DNA of 64,000 nt from Methanoprimaticola sp964550065 (GTDB taxonomy: Archaea > Thermoplasmatota > Thermoplasmata > Methanomassiliicoccales > Methanomethylophilaceae), in the NCBI GenBank assembly GCA_964550065.1, contig CAZJWD010000001.1:186001-250000 (forward strand), written 5' to 3'. Under the pieces are notes generated by a model. The model did no database searches. It saw only the letters and a list, made by a program, of their open reading frames with translations, and was not told where the DNA came from. This document shows positions 17,239 through 26,755 of this stretch, piece after piece. Position numbers and translations under genes: made by a program. Each line of letters starts with the position of its first letter. Position 1 is the stretch's first letter.

Positions 17239-18059
17239 ATCACCCCTATTGTCTGGAGGATCACCAGTGCGGCCATGAAGAACATGACCACCGAGAAGTA
17301 TTTCCTGAGATGTCTGGCATTGATGCGTCTGGCCAGCATTGTTCCGGCCAGAGACCCTATGAACGCTCCTATCGCGACCCCTGCAGCGTATTCGAGCAGG
17401 ACCTGTCCCGCCAGGAAATAGGTCATCGCACCGGAGAACGCGGTGATTCCTATCATGTAGCTGCTGGTGGCACTCGCCGCCTTGATGGGCATGTGCATGT
17501 ACAGGTTCATGAGAGGGACTTTGATCGCCCCTCCACCGACTCCGCTCATGGATGAGATCATCCCCGCGAAGGTGCACACAGCCATTCCGCCTTTGACGTT
17601 CTCCACCTGATATCTCACCGATTCTCCGGCGGATTCATCTTTGTATTCGAAGCACAGGGGGCTGTCGGATCCCTCCGTGGGTTCGGTGATTCTCTCGGGA
17701 TTCAGGATCATCCTGATGCCGCTGTAGACTACGATGACGGAGAACACTCCGACCAGAATCCAATCCTCAAGGTATGTCGCCAGTATCGCACCTATGACCG
17801 CGCCTGCGGCGGTGGTGATCTCGAGGAGCAGTCCGAGTTTCACGTTGGACAATCCCTTGTCAACGAAAACAGTGGATGCGCCCATGGATCCCGCGATGAT
17901 GCCGATCAGGCTGATGGCCACGGCTTCCGCAGGTGCCAATCCGAAGATCAGCATGAGCAGCGGGACGAATATGATTCCCCCGCCGAGACCGAACAGGGCC
18001 CCCAGGATGCCTGCTCCGGAGCCCATAATCAGCAATCCCATCAGGATTATCGGATCCAT
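17235..18059 (-). CDS. TauE/SafE family anion permease
   Basis: A 274-residue membrane protein with about eight helices. The two family repeats are visible as GALFGLGGGIIFVPLLMLIFG (about 20-40) and the second copy SSMSGVGGGAIKVPLMNLY (about 168-186). Members export sulfite, sulfoacetate or related organosulfur anions; the substrate here cannot be inferred. It is coupled to the DUF1634 gene downstream and lies divergent from a purine permease. Confidence 0.9.
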   Translation of the reverse strand: MDPIILMGLLIMGSGAGILGALFGLGGGIIFVPLLMLIFGLAPAEAVAISLIGIIAGSMGASTVFVDKGLSNVKLGLLLEITTAAGAVIGAILATYLEDWILVGVFSVIVVYSGIRMILNPERITEPTEGSDSPLCFEYKDESAGESVRYQVENVKGGMAVCTFAGMISSMSGVGGGAIKVPLMNLYMHMPIKAASATSSYMIGITAFSGAMTYFLAGQVLLEYAAGVAIGAFIGSLAGTMLARRINARHLRKYFSVVMFFMAALVILQTIGVI

Positions 18060-18124
18060 GCCCGTTGAATTCGGGATTCTTGATAAATCCCTATCGGTGA
18101 GACTTTAAATGAACATCCCGTGCC

Positions 18125-19450
18125 ATGTCCTCGATGGCATTCGCAGAAGCCGTGGACCGCTATTTCGGCGTGACTGAGAGAGGCTCGACCACGAGGCGGG
18201 AAGTGTGGGGTGGAATCCTGACTTTCCTGTCGATGTCCTATATCATCGTGGTGAATCCGAGCATAATGGCGCAGACCGGGATGGACTACTCGGCCTGCTA
18301 CGCAGCGACCATAATCATGGCTATCATCGGTTGTCTGGTGATGGCGCTGTACGCGAAGTACCCGGTCGCCATGGCGCCCACAATGGGTGTGAACGCGTTC
18401 TTCACCTACAACGTGGTCCTAGGCATGGGCTACGGATGGCAGGAGGCCCTGGTGGCCGTGTTCCTGTCGGGGGTGGTGTTCTTCCTGATATCCATAAGCG
18501 GGGTCAGGAAGAGGGTCATCGATCAGATCCCCGCCGGCCTGAGATACGGCATATCCGCAGGGATAGGATGCTTCATCGTTTTCGTGGGACTGCAGAACGC
18601 AGGACTCATCGTGGACAGCGGAACCCTGGTGTCTCTGGGCGATCTTTCATCTGCATCCACTTTGCTGGCGCTGTTCTGCATCATCCTCACACTGTTCCTC
18701 TATGCCAGGAAGATCACCGGGGCGATTCTCGTGGCCATGATTGCATCCGCTGTCATCGGGATGATCATAGGCGTCATCGATGTCCCCACGTCCGTGTTCT
18801 CGACCCCATCGGCTCCTGATTTCAATGCTTTCCTGGAGGGCTTCGACAAGGATATCCTGAACTTCGAGTTCCTGATGGTCGTCGTGGCCTTCATTTTCAT
18901 GCAGTTCTTCGACAGCACCGGTACTCTGATGGCGACCGGGGAGAAGGCAGGGTTCATGGATGAGGAGGGTAAGATCAACTGTGACAGAGCCCTTATCGCA
19001 GATGCGGCGGCATCGATCATCAGTGCACCCGTCGGAGCGACGCCCACAGGATCGTACATGGAATCTGCGGTGGGTATCGAGGCGGGTGCCAGGACCGGTC
19101 TGTCCACGATGGTCGTCGCGGTTCTATTCGTGGCCGCCCTGTTCATCGGACCGTTGTTCGGGGTCATCGATGGTTCGTGTACGGTTGGTGCCATGGTACT
19201 GGTCGGTGCATCCATGATAGCCTCTCTGAGGAAGGTCCATTGGGATGATTGGCCTCAGACGGTGGCTGTCCTGGGAACGGTTTTGTTCATGGTGCTGGCG
19301 TATTCCATCGCCGATGGGATAGCCTTCGGAGTGCTGTTCTACTGCGTGGCGATGCTGGGTGCCAAGAGGGCGAAGGAGGTAAGTCCGATCCTCTACGCGC
19401 TTGCAGTCATCTGTCTGTTGTACTTCATCGCCGTGGCTATATCATTATAA
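18125..19450 (+). CDS. NCS2-family purine permease (AzgA/GhxP type)
   Basis: A 441-residue, roughly 13-helix membrane protein. AzgA-subfamily motifs are clear: VNPSIMAQTGMD near residue 44, MAPTMGVNAFFTY (about 84), FFDSTGTLMATGEKAGF (about 265) and PTGSYMESAVGIEAGARTG (about 307). These carriers take up hypoxanthine, guanine or adenine with protons. The stop is TAA. The ThiI-like gene begins 22 bp downstream on the same strand. Confidence 0.92.
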   Translation: MSSMAFAEAVDRYFGVTERGSTTRREVWGGILTFLSMSYIIVVNPSIMAQTGMDYSACYAATIIMAIIGCLVMALYAKYPVAMAPTMGVNAFFTYNVVLGMGYGWQEALVAVFLSGVVFFLISISGVRKRVIDQIPAGLRYGISAGIGCFIVFVGLQNAGLIVDSGTLVSLGDLSSASTLLALFCIILTLFLYARKITGAILVAMIASAVIGMIIGVIDVPTSVFSTPSAPDFNAFLEGFDKDILNFEFLMVVVAFIFMQFFDSTGTLMATGEKAGFMDEEGKINCDRALIADAAASIISAPVGATPTGSYMESAVGIEAGARTGLSTMVVAVLFVAALFIGPLFGVIDGSCTVGAMVLVGASMIASLRKVHWDDWPQTVAVLGTVLFMVLAYSIADGIAFGVLFYCVAMLGAKRAKEVSPILYALAVICLLYFIAVAISL

Positions 19451-19472
19451 GGGCGATTCCGATTGTCTCGGT

Positions 19473-20309
19473 GTGTCCGTATTACTGATAAGGTACTCAG
19501 AGATAGGCCTGAAGAGCGCTCCTGTCCGCAGAAGGTTCGAGAACCAGCTGAAGGACAACATGCTGTCCATGCTCATGGAGGACGGAGTGGAGGCGCTGGT
19601 CGCAAAGAACGGGGCCAGGTATTATGTGGAGTCCACGGACATTGATGCGGCCGTCGCGTCTCTGCGCAGGGTGTTCGGAATCGGATCCATTTCCATCGCG
19701 GAGGAGTGTGCGTCATCCCGCATGGAGGACATCTGTGCCAAGGCTGCCGAGTACTCCCTCACGAGGCTGTCCGAAGGACAGAGTTTCGCGGTCAAGGCCC
19801 GCAGGGAAGGGTCCCAGAGCTACACCAGCATGGATGTGGGCAGGGAAGCCGGCTCCGCGATATTCCTGGCTAACGAGCACAAGGGTGTGAAGGTGGACCT
19901 CACTGACCCCGACGTCGTGTTCTACGTGGAGGTCAGGGAGAACAGGGCGTTCATCTTCGGCGATTACATAAGGTGCCACGCGGGTCTGCCCGTGGGAAGC
20001 CAGGGCAAGGTGCTTGCGAAGGTCGACTCCGACAGGGGCATGGTCTCCGCCTGGCTGATGATGAAGCGCGGATGCAGGGTCACCGCATATGGGGACGACG
20101 AGCTCATAGGATTCCTGAGGAGATACGACGTCCTTCTGAAGACCGGAGACCGCAATCCCAACGCGCTTGGACTCGTCATGGGCACCGACCTGGACGAGCT
20201 GGACTCCGTCGATGTCTCTCAATACGAGGTTCCGGTGTACTTCCCGACAATTGGCATGACCGACGACGAGGTCGCCGAGATCGCCCGGACAATCAGGGCA
20301 GGTCTTTGA
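19473..20309 (+). CDS. ThiI-like THUMP protein with lost PP-loop motif
   Basis: A protein of about 278 residues starting at GTG 19473 (VSVLLIRYSEIGLKS), where the normal ThiI N-terminus begins. The ferredoxin-like and THUMP domains are recognisable through about residue 165, including SYTSMDVGREAG and the PVGSQGK stretch that leads into the adenylation domain. There the SGG(I/F)DSP pyrophosphatase loop is replaced by KVDSDRG, although the following WLMMKRGC helix is conserved. The remainder is much shorter than a ThiI adenylation domain and no rhodanese domain is present. It should bind tRNA but not activate U8. Intact frame, so probably a repurposed RNA-binding protein. Confidence 0.8.
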   Translation: MSVLLIRYSEIGLKSAPVRRRFENQLKDNMLSMLMEDGVEALVAKNGARYYVESTDIDAAVASLRRVFGIGSISIAEECASSRMEDICAKAAEYSLTRLSEGQSFAVKARREGSQSYTSMDVGREAGSAIFLANEHKGVKVDLTDPDVVFYVEVRENRAFIFGDYIRCHAGLPVGSQGKVLAKVDSDRGMVSAWLMMKRGCRVTAYGDDELIGFLRRYDVLLKTGDRNPNALGLVMGTDLDELDSVDVSQYEVPVYFPTIGMTDDEVAEIARTIRAGL

Positions 20310-20622
20310 CGTTTTCTTTTCCCGAGGACGCGGCAACGTTCGCCGTGTACAGGATGAACCAGATCTCCAGAGCCCACAGGACGCTGTTGACCAACAGGGT
20401 TCTTTCATTCTCGGGATCATCCGTGAACAGAACCGCAGCGACTGCGATGATCACGATTCCCGGAATCGCATACATGATGCATTTTGCCGGGTTCAGTTCT
20501 ATGCGATGTTCCCTGTATTTCGTCATCATGACTATCATTGCGATGAAAAGTACGAGGGTGACGGCTGTAAACAACATCTCCTTCACCAAGGTTAGAACCG
20601 AGGTGATGGCATTTACCAACAT
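20293..20622 (-). CDS. Small membrane protein of unknown function
   Basis: A 109-residue protein with three hydrophobic segments (about 5-33, 48-65 and 78-96) and a short polar C-terminus. No family recognised. It overlaps the end of the ThiI-like gene by 17 bp in convergent orientation. Support is the run of plausible membrane helices and the space it fills before the L15e terminator; it could still be spurious. Confidence 0.55.
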   Translation of the reverse strand: MLVNAITSVLTLVKEMLFTAVTLVLFIAMIVMMTKYREHRIELNPAKCIMYAIPGIVIIAVAAVLFTDDPENERTLLVNSVLWALEIWFILYTANVAASSGKENVKDLP

Positions 20623-20648
20623 GCATGCGGATGATCGTGAAAAAGAAT

Positions 20649-20666
20649 CCCGCCCAGAAGGGCGGG
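20649..20666 (-). terminator. Terminator of rpl15e
   Basis: CCCGCCC-AGAA-GGGCGGG is a perfect 7-bp stem with tetraloop, 25 bp past the L15e stop. On the reverse strand it is followed by ATTCTTTTTC, a good U-rich tail. Confidence 0.7.
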
Positions 20667-20690
20667 TAAAGGGTTTTCATGACAGGAATC

Positions 20691-21314
20691 TCACTTGATT
20701 CTTCTCTGGTTAGCCCTGACGGAAGGCCTGGCTTTTTCGGCACCCTTTCCGGTGTGCCTCATTCCACGTCCCTTCTGTCCGGCAGAGGTCTTACCGCGGT
20801 AGACACGGTTCTTGTGAGTGTTGTCGCAGATCCAGTTGATCTTGGGGTCGGCCTTGATGACGGGGTGCGCGGGGTCGACGAGGATGACCTCATACCACTC
20901 CTGCTGTCCGTCCGCTCCGACCCAGTAGGAGTTCAGGACCTCAAGGTTGGGGTACCTCTTAGCGGTCCTCTCCTCGGCCATTCTCTGAAGGCTCTTTCCA
21001 ACCGTGATCTGGTTGATTCCCTTCCTCTTGGCCCTCCTACCGGTGACGATGGCCCTCTTCTGGAAGCTTCCCTTCCTGACCCTCGCCCTGACGACGACAT
21101 AACCCTGCTTGGCCTTGTATCCGAGGGCCCTGGCCCTGTCGAGGCGGGTAGGCCTCTCGACACGGATGAAGTTCTCCTCCTTTCTCCACTGGATCCTGCG
21201 CTCGTAGTTGAGTGCTTTCACATAGGATTTGGAAGGAACGTTCCAAGCGTCGGCGATGTAGCTGTACATGCTTTTCCCGTTAACCGGGCGTGTTTCCTGA
21301 GTCTCTTCGCTCAT
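20691..21314 (-). CDS. rpl15e: 50S ribosomal protein L15e
   Basis: A 207-residue protein of the archaeal/eukaryal L15e family. The start at 21314 (MSEETQETRPVNGKSMYSY) has AGGTGATATCG before it; an earlier in-frame start adds 12 non-conserved residues. Conserved blocks include RVERPTRLDRARALGYKAKQG and the C-terminal GKGRGMRHT-type segment. It lies alone with its own terminator. Confidence 0.96.
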   Translation of the reverse strand: MSEETQETRPVNGKSMYSYIADAWNVPSKSYVKALNYERRIQWRKEENFIRVERPTRLDRARALGYKAKQGYVVVRARVRKGSFQKRAIVTGRRAKRKGINQITVGKSLQRMAEERTAKRYPNLEVLNSYWVGADGQQEWYEVILVDPAHPVIKADPKINWICDNTHKNRVYRGKTSAGQKGRGMRHTGKGAEKARPSVRANQRRIK

Positions 21315-21402
21315 CGATATCACCTTTACGGATTCACCCAAAGGGCACATTTCCGTTCGCGCAACTAAGCGCTGCGCAGGATTGCGGAGGAGCAGGCTCT
21401 AT

Positions 21403-22563
21403 TTAAATCGTTCTTCCTGCGGAGTCGTTCTCGCGTTTCTTCACTGAAGGGATTAGCATCAGAACTGTGATCGCTACGGCCATCAGGGCGAAAGCGGCAC
21501 CCACATAGCCTACGTCTCCCACCGTGGCGTTGTCTGTGACGACACCTCCGATTATGGATCCCATGGCGATGCCGACGTTGAATATCCCCGAGAACAGGGA
21601 CATGGATATGGCCGTGGCATCCGAAGGGGATGCGCGTATGGTCTCGTTCTGGAACGTGACGTTGAACGATGTGGTGAACAAGCCCCAGAATGAACAGACT
21701 ATCAGGATCGGCAGGACCGCGAACGCGGACGGTTCTAGCAGGAACATGCACAGTGCGGATCCCGACAGGGCCATGACCATGAAACCGAATCTGGTCCTGT
21801 CGTAGAATCTGGTGAACAGCACGCTACCCACAATCCCAACCAGTCCGAACAGAGTCAGTGCGACGGTGACCATGCCGTCGGAGAATCCCGCGATCTGGTA
21901 CAGGAACGGTTCGATGTAGCTGTATCCGGTGTAGTATCCTGTGACGAAGACCGCCAGCATGACGTATATCCATACAAGGGCCTTGTTACGGAACAGGTCA
22001 GGGAGGCGGTTCAGAGTGAACGTACCCGGATTATCGAGACGGGGGAATACGAACAGAAGCAGGATCAGCGCAGCTATTGATATCACTGCGATGAACAGGA
22101 ACGTGGTCCTCCATCCGAGGGCGAGTCCGATGACCCTCCCGAGGGGGAGGCCTGCGATCATTGCCACGGACGTGCCTGTGGCCACTGCGCCTATGGCCAA
22201 TTTCTGAAGCTCCGGCGGAACGATGCGGACTGCAAGCGGGGTCGCGATGGACCAGAATATGGAATGCGCGACAGCGACTCCGATACGTGAGGCCATGAGC
22301 ATCCAGTATCCGCTCGACAGTCCCGAGAGTATCTGGAACGCGGCGAACAGGCCGATGCACATGAGGAGCATCCTGCGGAACTCCATCTTCCTCAGCAGGA
22401 GCATGATCGGAAGCGACAGCACGGCTACCGCCCAGGCGTACATGGAGATGAGCAGTCCTGCGGAGGACTCTGATGTTCCGAAGTCCTCGGCGATGTCCGT
22501 CAGAAGGCCGATCGGCACGAACTCGGACATGTTGACTATGAACACGCAGATTACCAGTGCCAC
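21403..22563 (-). CDS. MFS transporter, SotB/AraJ-like efflux
   Basis: A 386-residue, 12-helix major facilitator. The opening CVFIVNMSEFVPIGLLTDIA segment and the later LGWRTTFLFIAV match the DHA1/sugar-efflux subgroup (SotB, AraJ). The only in-frame start near the first helix is GTG at 22563; family proteins usually carry 10-15 more residues, and the frame stays open upstream (..TTPRQWLPL) but without a clear start codon, so the N-terminus is uncertain. The stop is TAA. Substrate unknown. Confidence 0.85.
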   Translation of the reverse strand: MALVICVFIVNMSEFVPIGLLTDIAEDFGTSESSAGLLISMYAWAVAVLSLPIMLLLRKMEFRRMLLMCIGLFAAFQILSGLSSGYWMLMASRIGVAVAHSIFWSIATPLAVRIVPPELQKLAIGAVATGTSVAMIAGLPLGRVIGLALGWRTTFLFIAVISIAALILLLFVFPRLDNPGTFTLNRLPDLFRNKALVWIYVMLAVFVTGYYTGYSYIEPFLYQIAGFSDGMVTVALTLFGLVGIVGSVLFTRFYDRTRFGFMVMALSGSALCMFLLEPSAFAVLPILIVCSFWGLFTTSFNVTFQNETIRASPSDATAISMSLFSGIFNVGIAMGSIIGGVVTDNATVGDVGYVGAAFALMAVAITVLMLIPSVKKRENDSAGRTI

Positions 22564-22669
22564 AAGCGGCAGCCATTGTCTCGGAGTCGTATCGATGCCT
22601 CCGGACCCTTCGAGACAGGACCTGTATTTTAGATGTGCCGTTCTACCAAGGGATTTTTACGACACGCTG

Positions 22670-25072
22670 TCAGAAGAAGTCATCCAGGCTGCGGGTCTTG
22701 GCCTTCGGTTTGGGCGGTTCGGACGGTCTCCTCTTCTTCCCGTCGTCCGCCGACACGAACGCGTCGCTGAACAGTGTGGCTTGCTGACTCCCTAGCATGA
22801 GGTCCTTCTCGGACCATCCGAACACCTCTGTAATCCTGGATGCCATCTGCGAGAGGCGGGTGGCGTAGTATCTGTAGTCCGGTTTGGCTGTGAACGGGAC
22901 CCCGCTTATGTACGGTTCCACCTTCTGCGGGGTGGAGTTGCCGTCGGTGACTATCCATGAGATCTTCATGCCCGGGATGAAATCGTATCCGAGCTCTATG
23001 AGTTTCTTGGCGGCCTGGACGTTGGCCATCCTCTCGGGGTTCTCATAGGCATCCAGGCCCTTGCACGTCCTGGAGATGACCAGTTCCGATGGCTCCACCT
23101 TTCCGGCGAGGACGTTCTGGACGTTGGTCCTGACCAGGGCCAGGGCCTCGTCGTTCTTCTCCTCCAGGATCTTCTCGAACAGCATGGTCAGCACGTTGCT
23201 CTGAAGATCGAAGGAGTCCGAGCGACGGATCTCGTATCCGCGCACCAGGAGCTCGTCGGATGCCTGGGGCCACACGACTTTCCCGACGTATCTCTTCTTC
23301 ATCCCGTGGGTGAACATGGGTTCCAGGATCTTCTCGAACTCCAGGGTGCCCCCGTCACGGGAGAACCTGTCCGCCATGTCCGTCCCGAACCTCACGGATC
23401 CCTCCAGGTCGGAATGGGGCGATTGCATGAAGACCGAGTCGGTGTCGGAGTATATCACCGAAACGCCCTCCTTCTCGACATCCTCTATGATCCCTTTCAC
23501 GTTCGATCTGGCGAATGACGTGATGGCCGCTCCGATGCTCTTGTCTGTGAACCTGTAGAATGATGATGCGAACACGCCGTAGAACGTGTTCATCAACACC
23601 TTGACCGCTGCCTGGAGGCCGTCCAGGTAATGGTACTCGTGTTTATCCTCGGTGGATTTCATCCTTCTTTTGATGTCATCCCTCTGATCCATCAGGTCGG
23701 ACAGTATGGTTGGGAGCAGACCCATCCGTCTTTCCTTGGACATGAACCTGGCACCCGAAGGGGCCACTATCTCCCCGTCGGGGGACAGAGTGGTGAAGCA
23801 GATGTTCTTGGCGATGATCAGCGAGGGGTACATGGATTTGAAGTCCAGGACGCAGACCCAATGGTACAGTCCCGGGGTCATGGTGTGGACGTACCCTCCT
23901 TCGATCTGGTCGGACGCCACGGATTTCCCCATGTTCGGTACGGCGATCTTCCCGCGGTCCGCAGCGCGGATGAGCAGGGAGTCAGCCAGCTGGGAGGAGC
24001 CTGATGTGAGGACATCCTCTATGGGGAGCTTCGACACCGCGGCAAGGTCCATCCCCTTTCTGAGCGTCCCAACCTCGATGAGGATCCTGGCTGCCAGTTC
24101 CGCATCCTTGGTGCAGTACTCTATGACCTTCTCGCGGTTGTTGGCCCACTCGGAGTCCATGTGCTTCGGATCAACATCTATTTTCCCCTCGCCAAGGAGG
24201 TTCATGGCCACGGCGTTCAGTGTCTCCTGCTTGGGTCTGAGTTCCCTTTTGGCGGCCCACCAGGCATCGCATATCAGCCTTCCCTTGACCCTCCAGAACC
24301 TCTCGCTGTAGATCTTGGGCTGTCCGCCGTCGCGTCCCCATGGAAGGGCGTCCTTCATGCGGTTGGCTTTCGCTCTTTCGGAGATCTTCCTGATGTCGTA
24401 GTTGTCTATGTTGTATCCGGTGATCACATCCGGGTCCTCTTTCCTGATGAGGTCCGAGAATCCCTCGATGATGTCCTTCTCGGTGCCTGTTATTGGTTCG
24501 CAGGCCCTTATGTCGCCGTCTTCGAGGACGACCGCGCATATGCAGTAGATGAATTCATGCTCGATGCTGTTCTCGATATCGAAAGACAGTATCCTGAGTC
24601 CCGGGTCGAACGAGTCTATGTTCTCGAACGACTCCAGATCCACGGTCAGATCGGTGAATCCTCTGCCGTCGATCTCCTTGCCCGTCGCACGGATGCATGA
24701 ACCCATGTCGCTGTCATAGATGAAGCGCAGGTCGAACTGGATGTCCGTGGCCAGGCACTCTGTGCCGGTGCGGCGGACCCTGTTCTTGCATTCCGTCATC
24801 TTCCAGGGGTTCTTCACCGTGATCTTCAGAACGTCAGTGGGATTCGACTTGTAGATGAGGGTATCCTTTTCCACGGATACAACGTCCGGGTCCTCGGACA
24901 ACTGTTTGATCAGCGATTCATCGGGCCTGATCGCGAACATGTACGGTAGGAACCCCTTTTTCAGTAGGGTTATGGATTTCTTGTCCCGCGTCTTCCCGTA
25001 CAGTTCTATGACGGGTTCGTCCCCTTCGGTGATATAGGAGGCGCTGATCAGTCTGACGTCCCAGGTTCCCAT
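22670..25072 (-). CDS. polB: Family B DNA polymerase
   Basis: An 800-residue replicative-type polymerase. The 3'-5' exonuclease is present, with Exo I as LSFDIEN (about residue 162). Polymerase motif A is DFKSMYPSLI near 415, motif B lies around NTFYGVFASSFYR, and motif C is YSDTDSVF near 545, with both catalytic aspartates. The C-terminus RSLDDFF is a good PCNA-interacting peptide. The ychF-like GTPase gene lies 6 bp upstream in the same orientation, so the two are probably cotranscribed. Confidence 0.96.
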   Translation of the reverse strand: MGTWDVRLISASYITEGDEPVIELYGKTRDKKSITLLKKGFLPYMFAIRPDESLIKQLSEDPDVVSVEKDTLIYKSNPTDVLKITVKNPWKMTECKNRVRRTGTECLATDIQFDLRFIYDSDMGSCIRATGKEIDGRGFTDLTVDLESFENIDSFDPGLRILSFDIENSIEHEFIYCICAVVLEDGDIRACEPITGTEKDIIEGFSDLIRKEDPDVITGYNIDNYDIRKISERAKANRMKDALPWGRDGGQPKIYSERFWRVKGRLICDAWWAAKRELRPKQETLNAVAMNLLGEGKIDVDPKHMDSEWANNREKVIEYCTKDAELAARILIEVGTLRKGMDLAAVSKLPIEDVLTSGSSQLADSLLIRAADRGKIAVPNMGKSVASDQIEGGYVHTMTPGLYHWVCVLDFKSMYPSLIIAKNICFTTLSPDGEIVAPSGARFMSKERRMGLLPTILSDLMDQRDDIKRRMKSTEDKHEYHYLDGLQAAVKVLMNTFYGVFASSFYRFTDKSIGAAITSFARSNVKGIIEDVEKEGVSVIYSDTDSVFMQSPHSDLEGSVRFGTDMADRFSRDGGTLEFEKILEPMFTHGMKKRYVGKVVWPQASDELLVRGYEIRRSDSFDLQSNVLTMLFEKILEEKNDEALALVRTNVQNVLAGKVEPSELVISRTCKGLDAYENPERMANVQAAKKLIELGYDFIPGMKISWIVTDGNSTPQKVEPYISGVPFTAKPDYRYYATRLSQMASRITEVFGWSEKDLMLGSQQATLFSDAFVSADDGKKRRPSEPPKPKAKTRSLDDFF

Positions 25073-25078
25073 GTTGGA

Positions 25079-26266
25079 TCACTTGTTGGCAACTATTCTT
25101 ATCACGTCACCGTCCTGGAGCTCGTAGTCGGCTCCGACGGTGCGTTTTGTTTTGGCGTTCACGGCACGGATGAACTTGTCGCCGAGGTCCGAGTGGACTC
25201 TGTACGCCAAATCCTTGGCGGTTGAGCCTCTCGGCAGCAGGAACGCATCCGGGAGCACCCTTCCGAAGTGGTCGGTGTACTTGTTCTCGTCCTCGACAGG
25301 GTAGACCGCGATGAGGTCCAGCATCTTGAACGCGGCATCCTCGATGCATTTCTGGATTCCTGTGCCGCCGTTGGCCGCCATCTTCTCGGCCATGTACTCC
25401 AATGCCTTCCTCTGACCGTCGCTGATGCTGGCTCCGTCTTTGATCGTGAATGTCTCGTCACCGGGGGTGTATTCCACCAGTCCGGCTGCGGCGGCCTTCT
25501 TGAGGGCGAGCTCGGTCTCCGCCATCGTGGGGACGCACATCTCGTTGATCGCACGGATCTTTTTCACATTGCCTGCAGGGGCGATATCCGCCTTGTTCAT
25601 GGCGGCGATCATGGGTTTCGACTGTTTCCTGATCTCTCCGCACAGCTGCAGAAGTATGTCGTCGTCCCATTTGGTCGGATCCTCCGGGAGCGGAACGGCC
25701 CTCAGAGCCTCTTTTATCTGGGATTCGGAGACCTTCAGTCCCTGGAGCCTCTCTGCCAGGATGACCTCTGGTTTGCTCCCCTGCATCCTGGCCTGTCTGG
25801 CGATCTTGGAGAATCCGTTCTTGATGATCTCCCTCATCCAGCACTCGATCTCCCTTCTCAGGAACAGGATGTCCTCGGTGGGGTCGTGTGATCCCAGGTC
25901 GACGGAGTTGCCTTCGATGTCGGTGGATCCGCTGACATCCACCACGTTGATCAGGGCATCGGCCTGCCTGAGATCGTCCAGGAACTTGTTGCCCAGGCCC
26001 TTGCCCTCCCATGCGTCAGGGACGAGCCCGGCCACGTCCAGGAGTTCCACGGGAACCATCCTGGTGCCGTTGACGCACAGTGAGTTGTGAGGTGTGCATT
26101 CAACCCCCAGTTCCTTGCAGGGGCAAGGGGTGCGCACATAGGCCACTCCCTTGTTGGGCTCGATTGTAGTGAAAGGATAGTTGGCTATCTCCACCGGCGC
26201 CATCGTAGCTGCGCTGAAAAGTGTGGATTTACCGACGTTCGGTTTGCCTACGATTCCGATCTGCAT
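25079..26266 (-). CDS. YchF/OLA1-like translation-associated P-loop NTPase
   Basis: A 395-residue protein of the Obg/YchF group, archaeal branch. G1 is GKPNVGKST at residues 7-15, G3 is the LLDVAGL region near 75, and the nucleotide-specificity loop NKAD lies near 224. A TGS domain occupies the C-terminal 70-80 residues (ending ADYELQDGDVIRI). Bacterial and eukaryotic relatives bind ribosomes and prefer ATP. Candidate metal-binding cysteines occur in PCPCKELGVECTPHNSLC (about 53-70), an archaeal insertion. Confidence 0.92.
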   Translation of the reverse strand: MQIGIVGKPNVGKSTLFSAATMAPVEIANYPFTTIEPNKGVAYVRTPCPCKELGVECTPHNSLCVNGTRMVPVELLDVAGLVPDAWEGKGLGNKFLDDLRQADALINVVDVSGSTDIEGNSVDLGSHDPTEDILFLRREIECWMREIIKNGFSKIARQARMQGSKPEVILAERLQGLKVSESQIKEALRAVPLPEDPTKWDDDILLQLCGEIRKQSKPMIAAMNKADIAPAGNVKKIRAINEMCVPTMAETELALKKAAAAGLVEYTPGDETFTIKDGASISDGQRKALEYMAEKMAANGGTGIQKCIEDAAFKMLDLIAVYPVEDENKYTDHFGRVLPDAFLLPRGSTAKDLAYRVHSDLGDKFIRAVNAKTKRTVGADYELQDGDVIRIVANK

Positions 26267-26307
26267 TGTACCGCGTGTCCGTAGGGAGTCAAACGGTTAA
26301 ATGTTCG

Positions 26308-26751
26308 TCACGGTCTGTCCGCATCTCCGCCGATGTTTTCGGAGATCTTTCCCAGGATGCGCCTGAGTTCGGCTCTCTCCTCGGGGGTGAGATTGCTCAG
26401 CGCATGGGATGCTGTGTCCCCTCCGACCCTTCTGATCTCTGCGCATTTCTCGATGCCGGATCCGCTCAGCGACAGACATCTGGCTCTGCCGTCGGAGTCG
26501 GACAGGTCCACTTCCAGGAGCCCCTTGTCCCTGAGGCGTCCGACCAGCATGCTGGCTGCCTGATGGGAGATCTCCAGATGGTCCCTGAGGTCGGTTATCT
26601 GGCAGCCTTCGTTGGATTCCAGATACAGGAGGGCGTTGGCTTGGTTGGATGTGAGTCCGAAGAGCTTCAGATCCGCATCCCTCTCCCTGGACAGTCTGCC
26701 TGCGACCACCCTGATCTGTCTGAACAGATCGAAGCATTCAGCCTTGGACAT
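26308..26751 (-). CDS. MarR-family transcription regulator
   Basis: A 147-residue winged-helix protein. The helix-turn-helix spans about residues 52-75 (CQITDLRDHLEISHQAASMLV) and the wing follows at GLLEVDLSDSDGR. Length and order are typical of MarR dimers, which respond to small phenolic or hydrophobic ligands. The gene lies 4 bp after a YitT-like membrane protein and both are downstream of a perfect 8-4-8 palindrome at 27499-27518, a likely autoregulatory operator. Confidence 0.9.
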   Translation of the reverse strand: MSKAECFDLFRQIRVVAGRLSRERDADLKLFGLTSNQANALLYLESNEGCQITDLRDHLEISHQAASMLVGRLRDKGLLEVDLSDSDGRARCLSLSGSGIEKCAEIRRVGGDTASHALSNLTPEERAELRRILGKISENIGGDADRP

Positions 26752-26755
26752 GATA

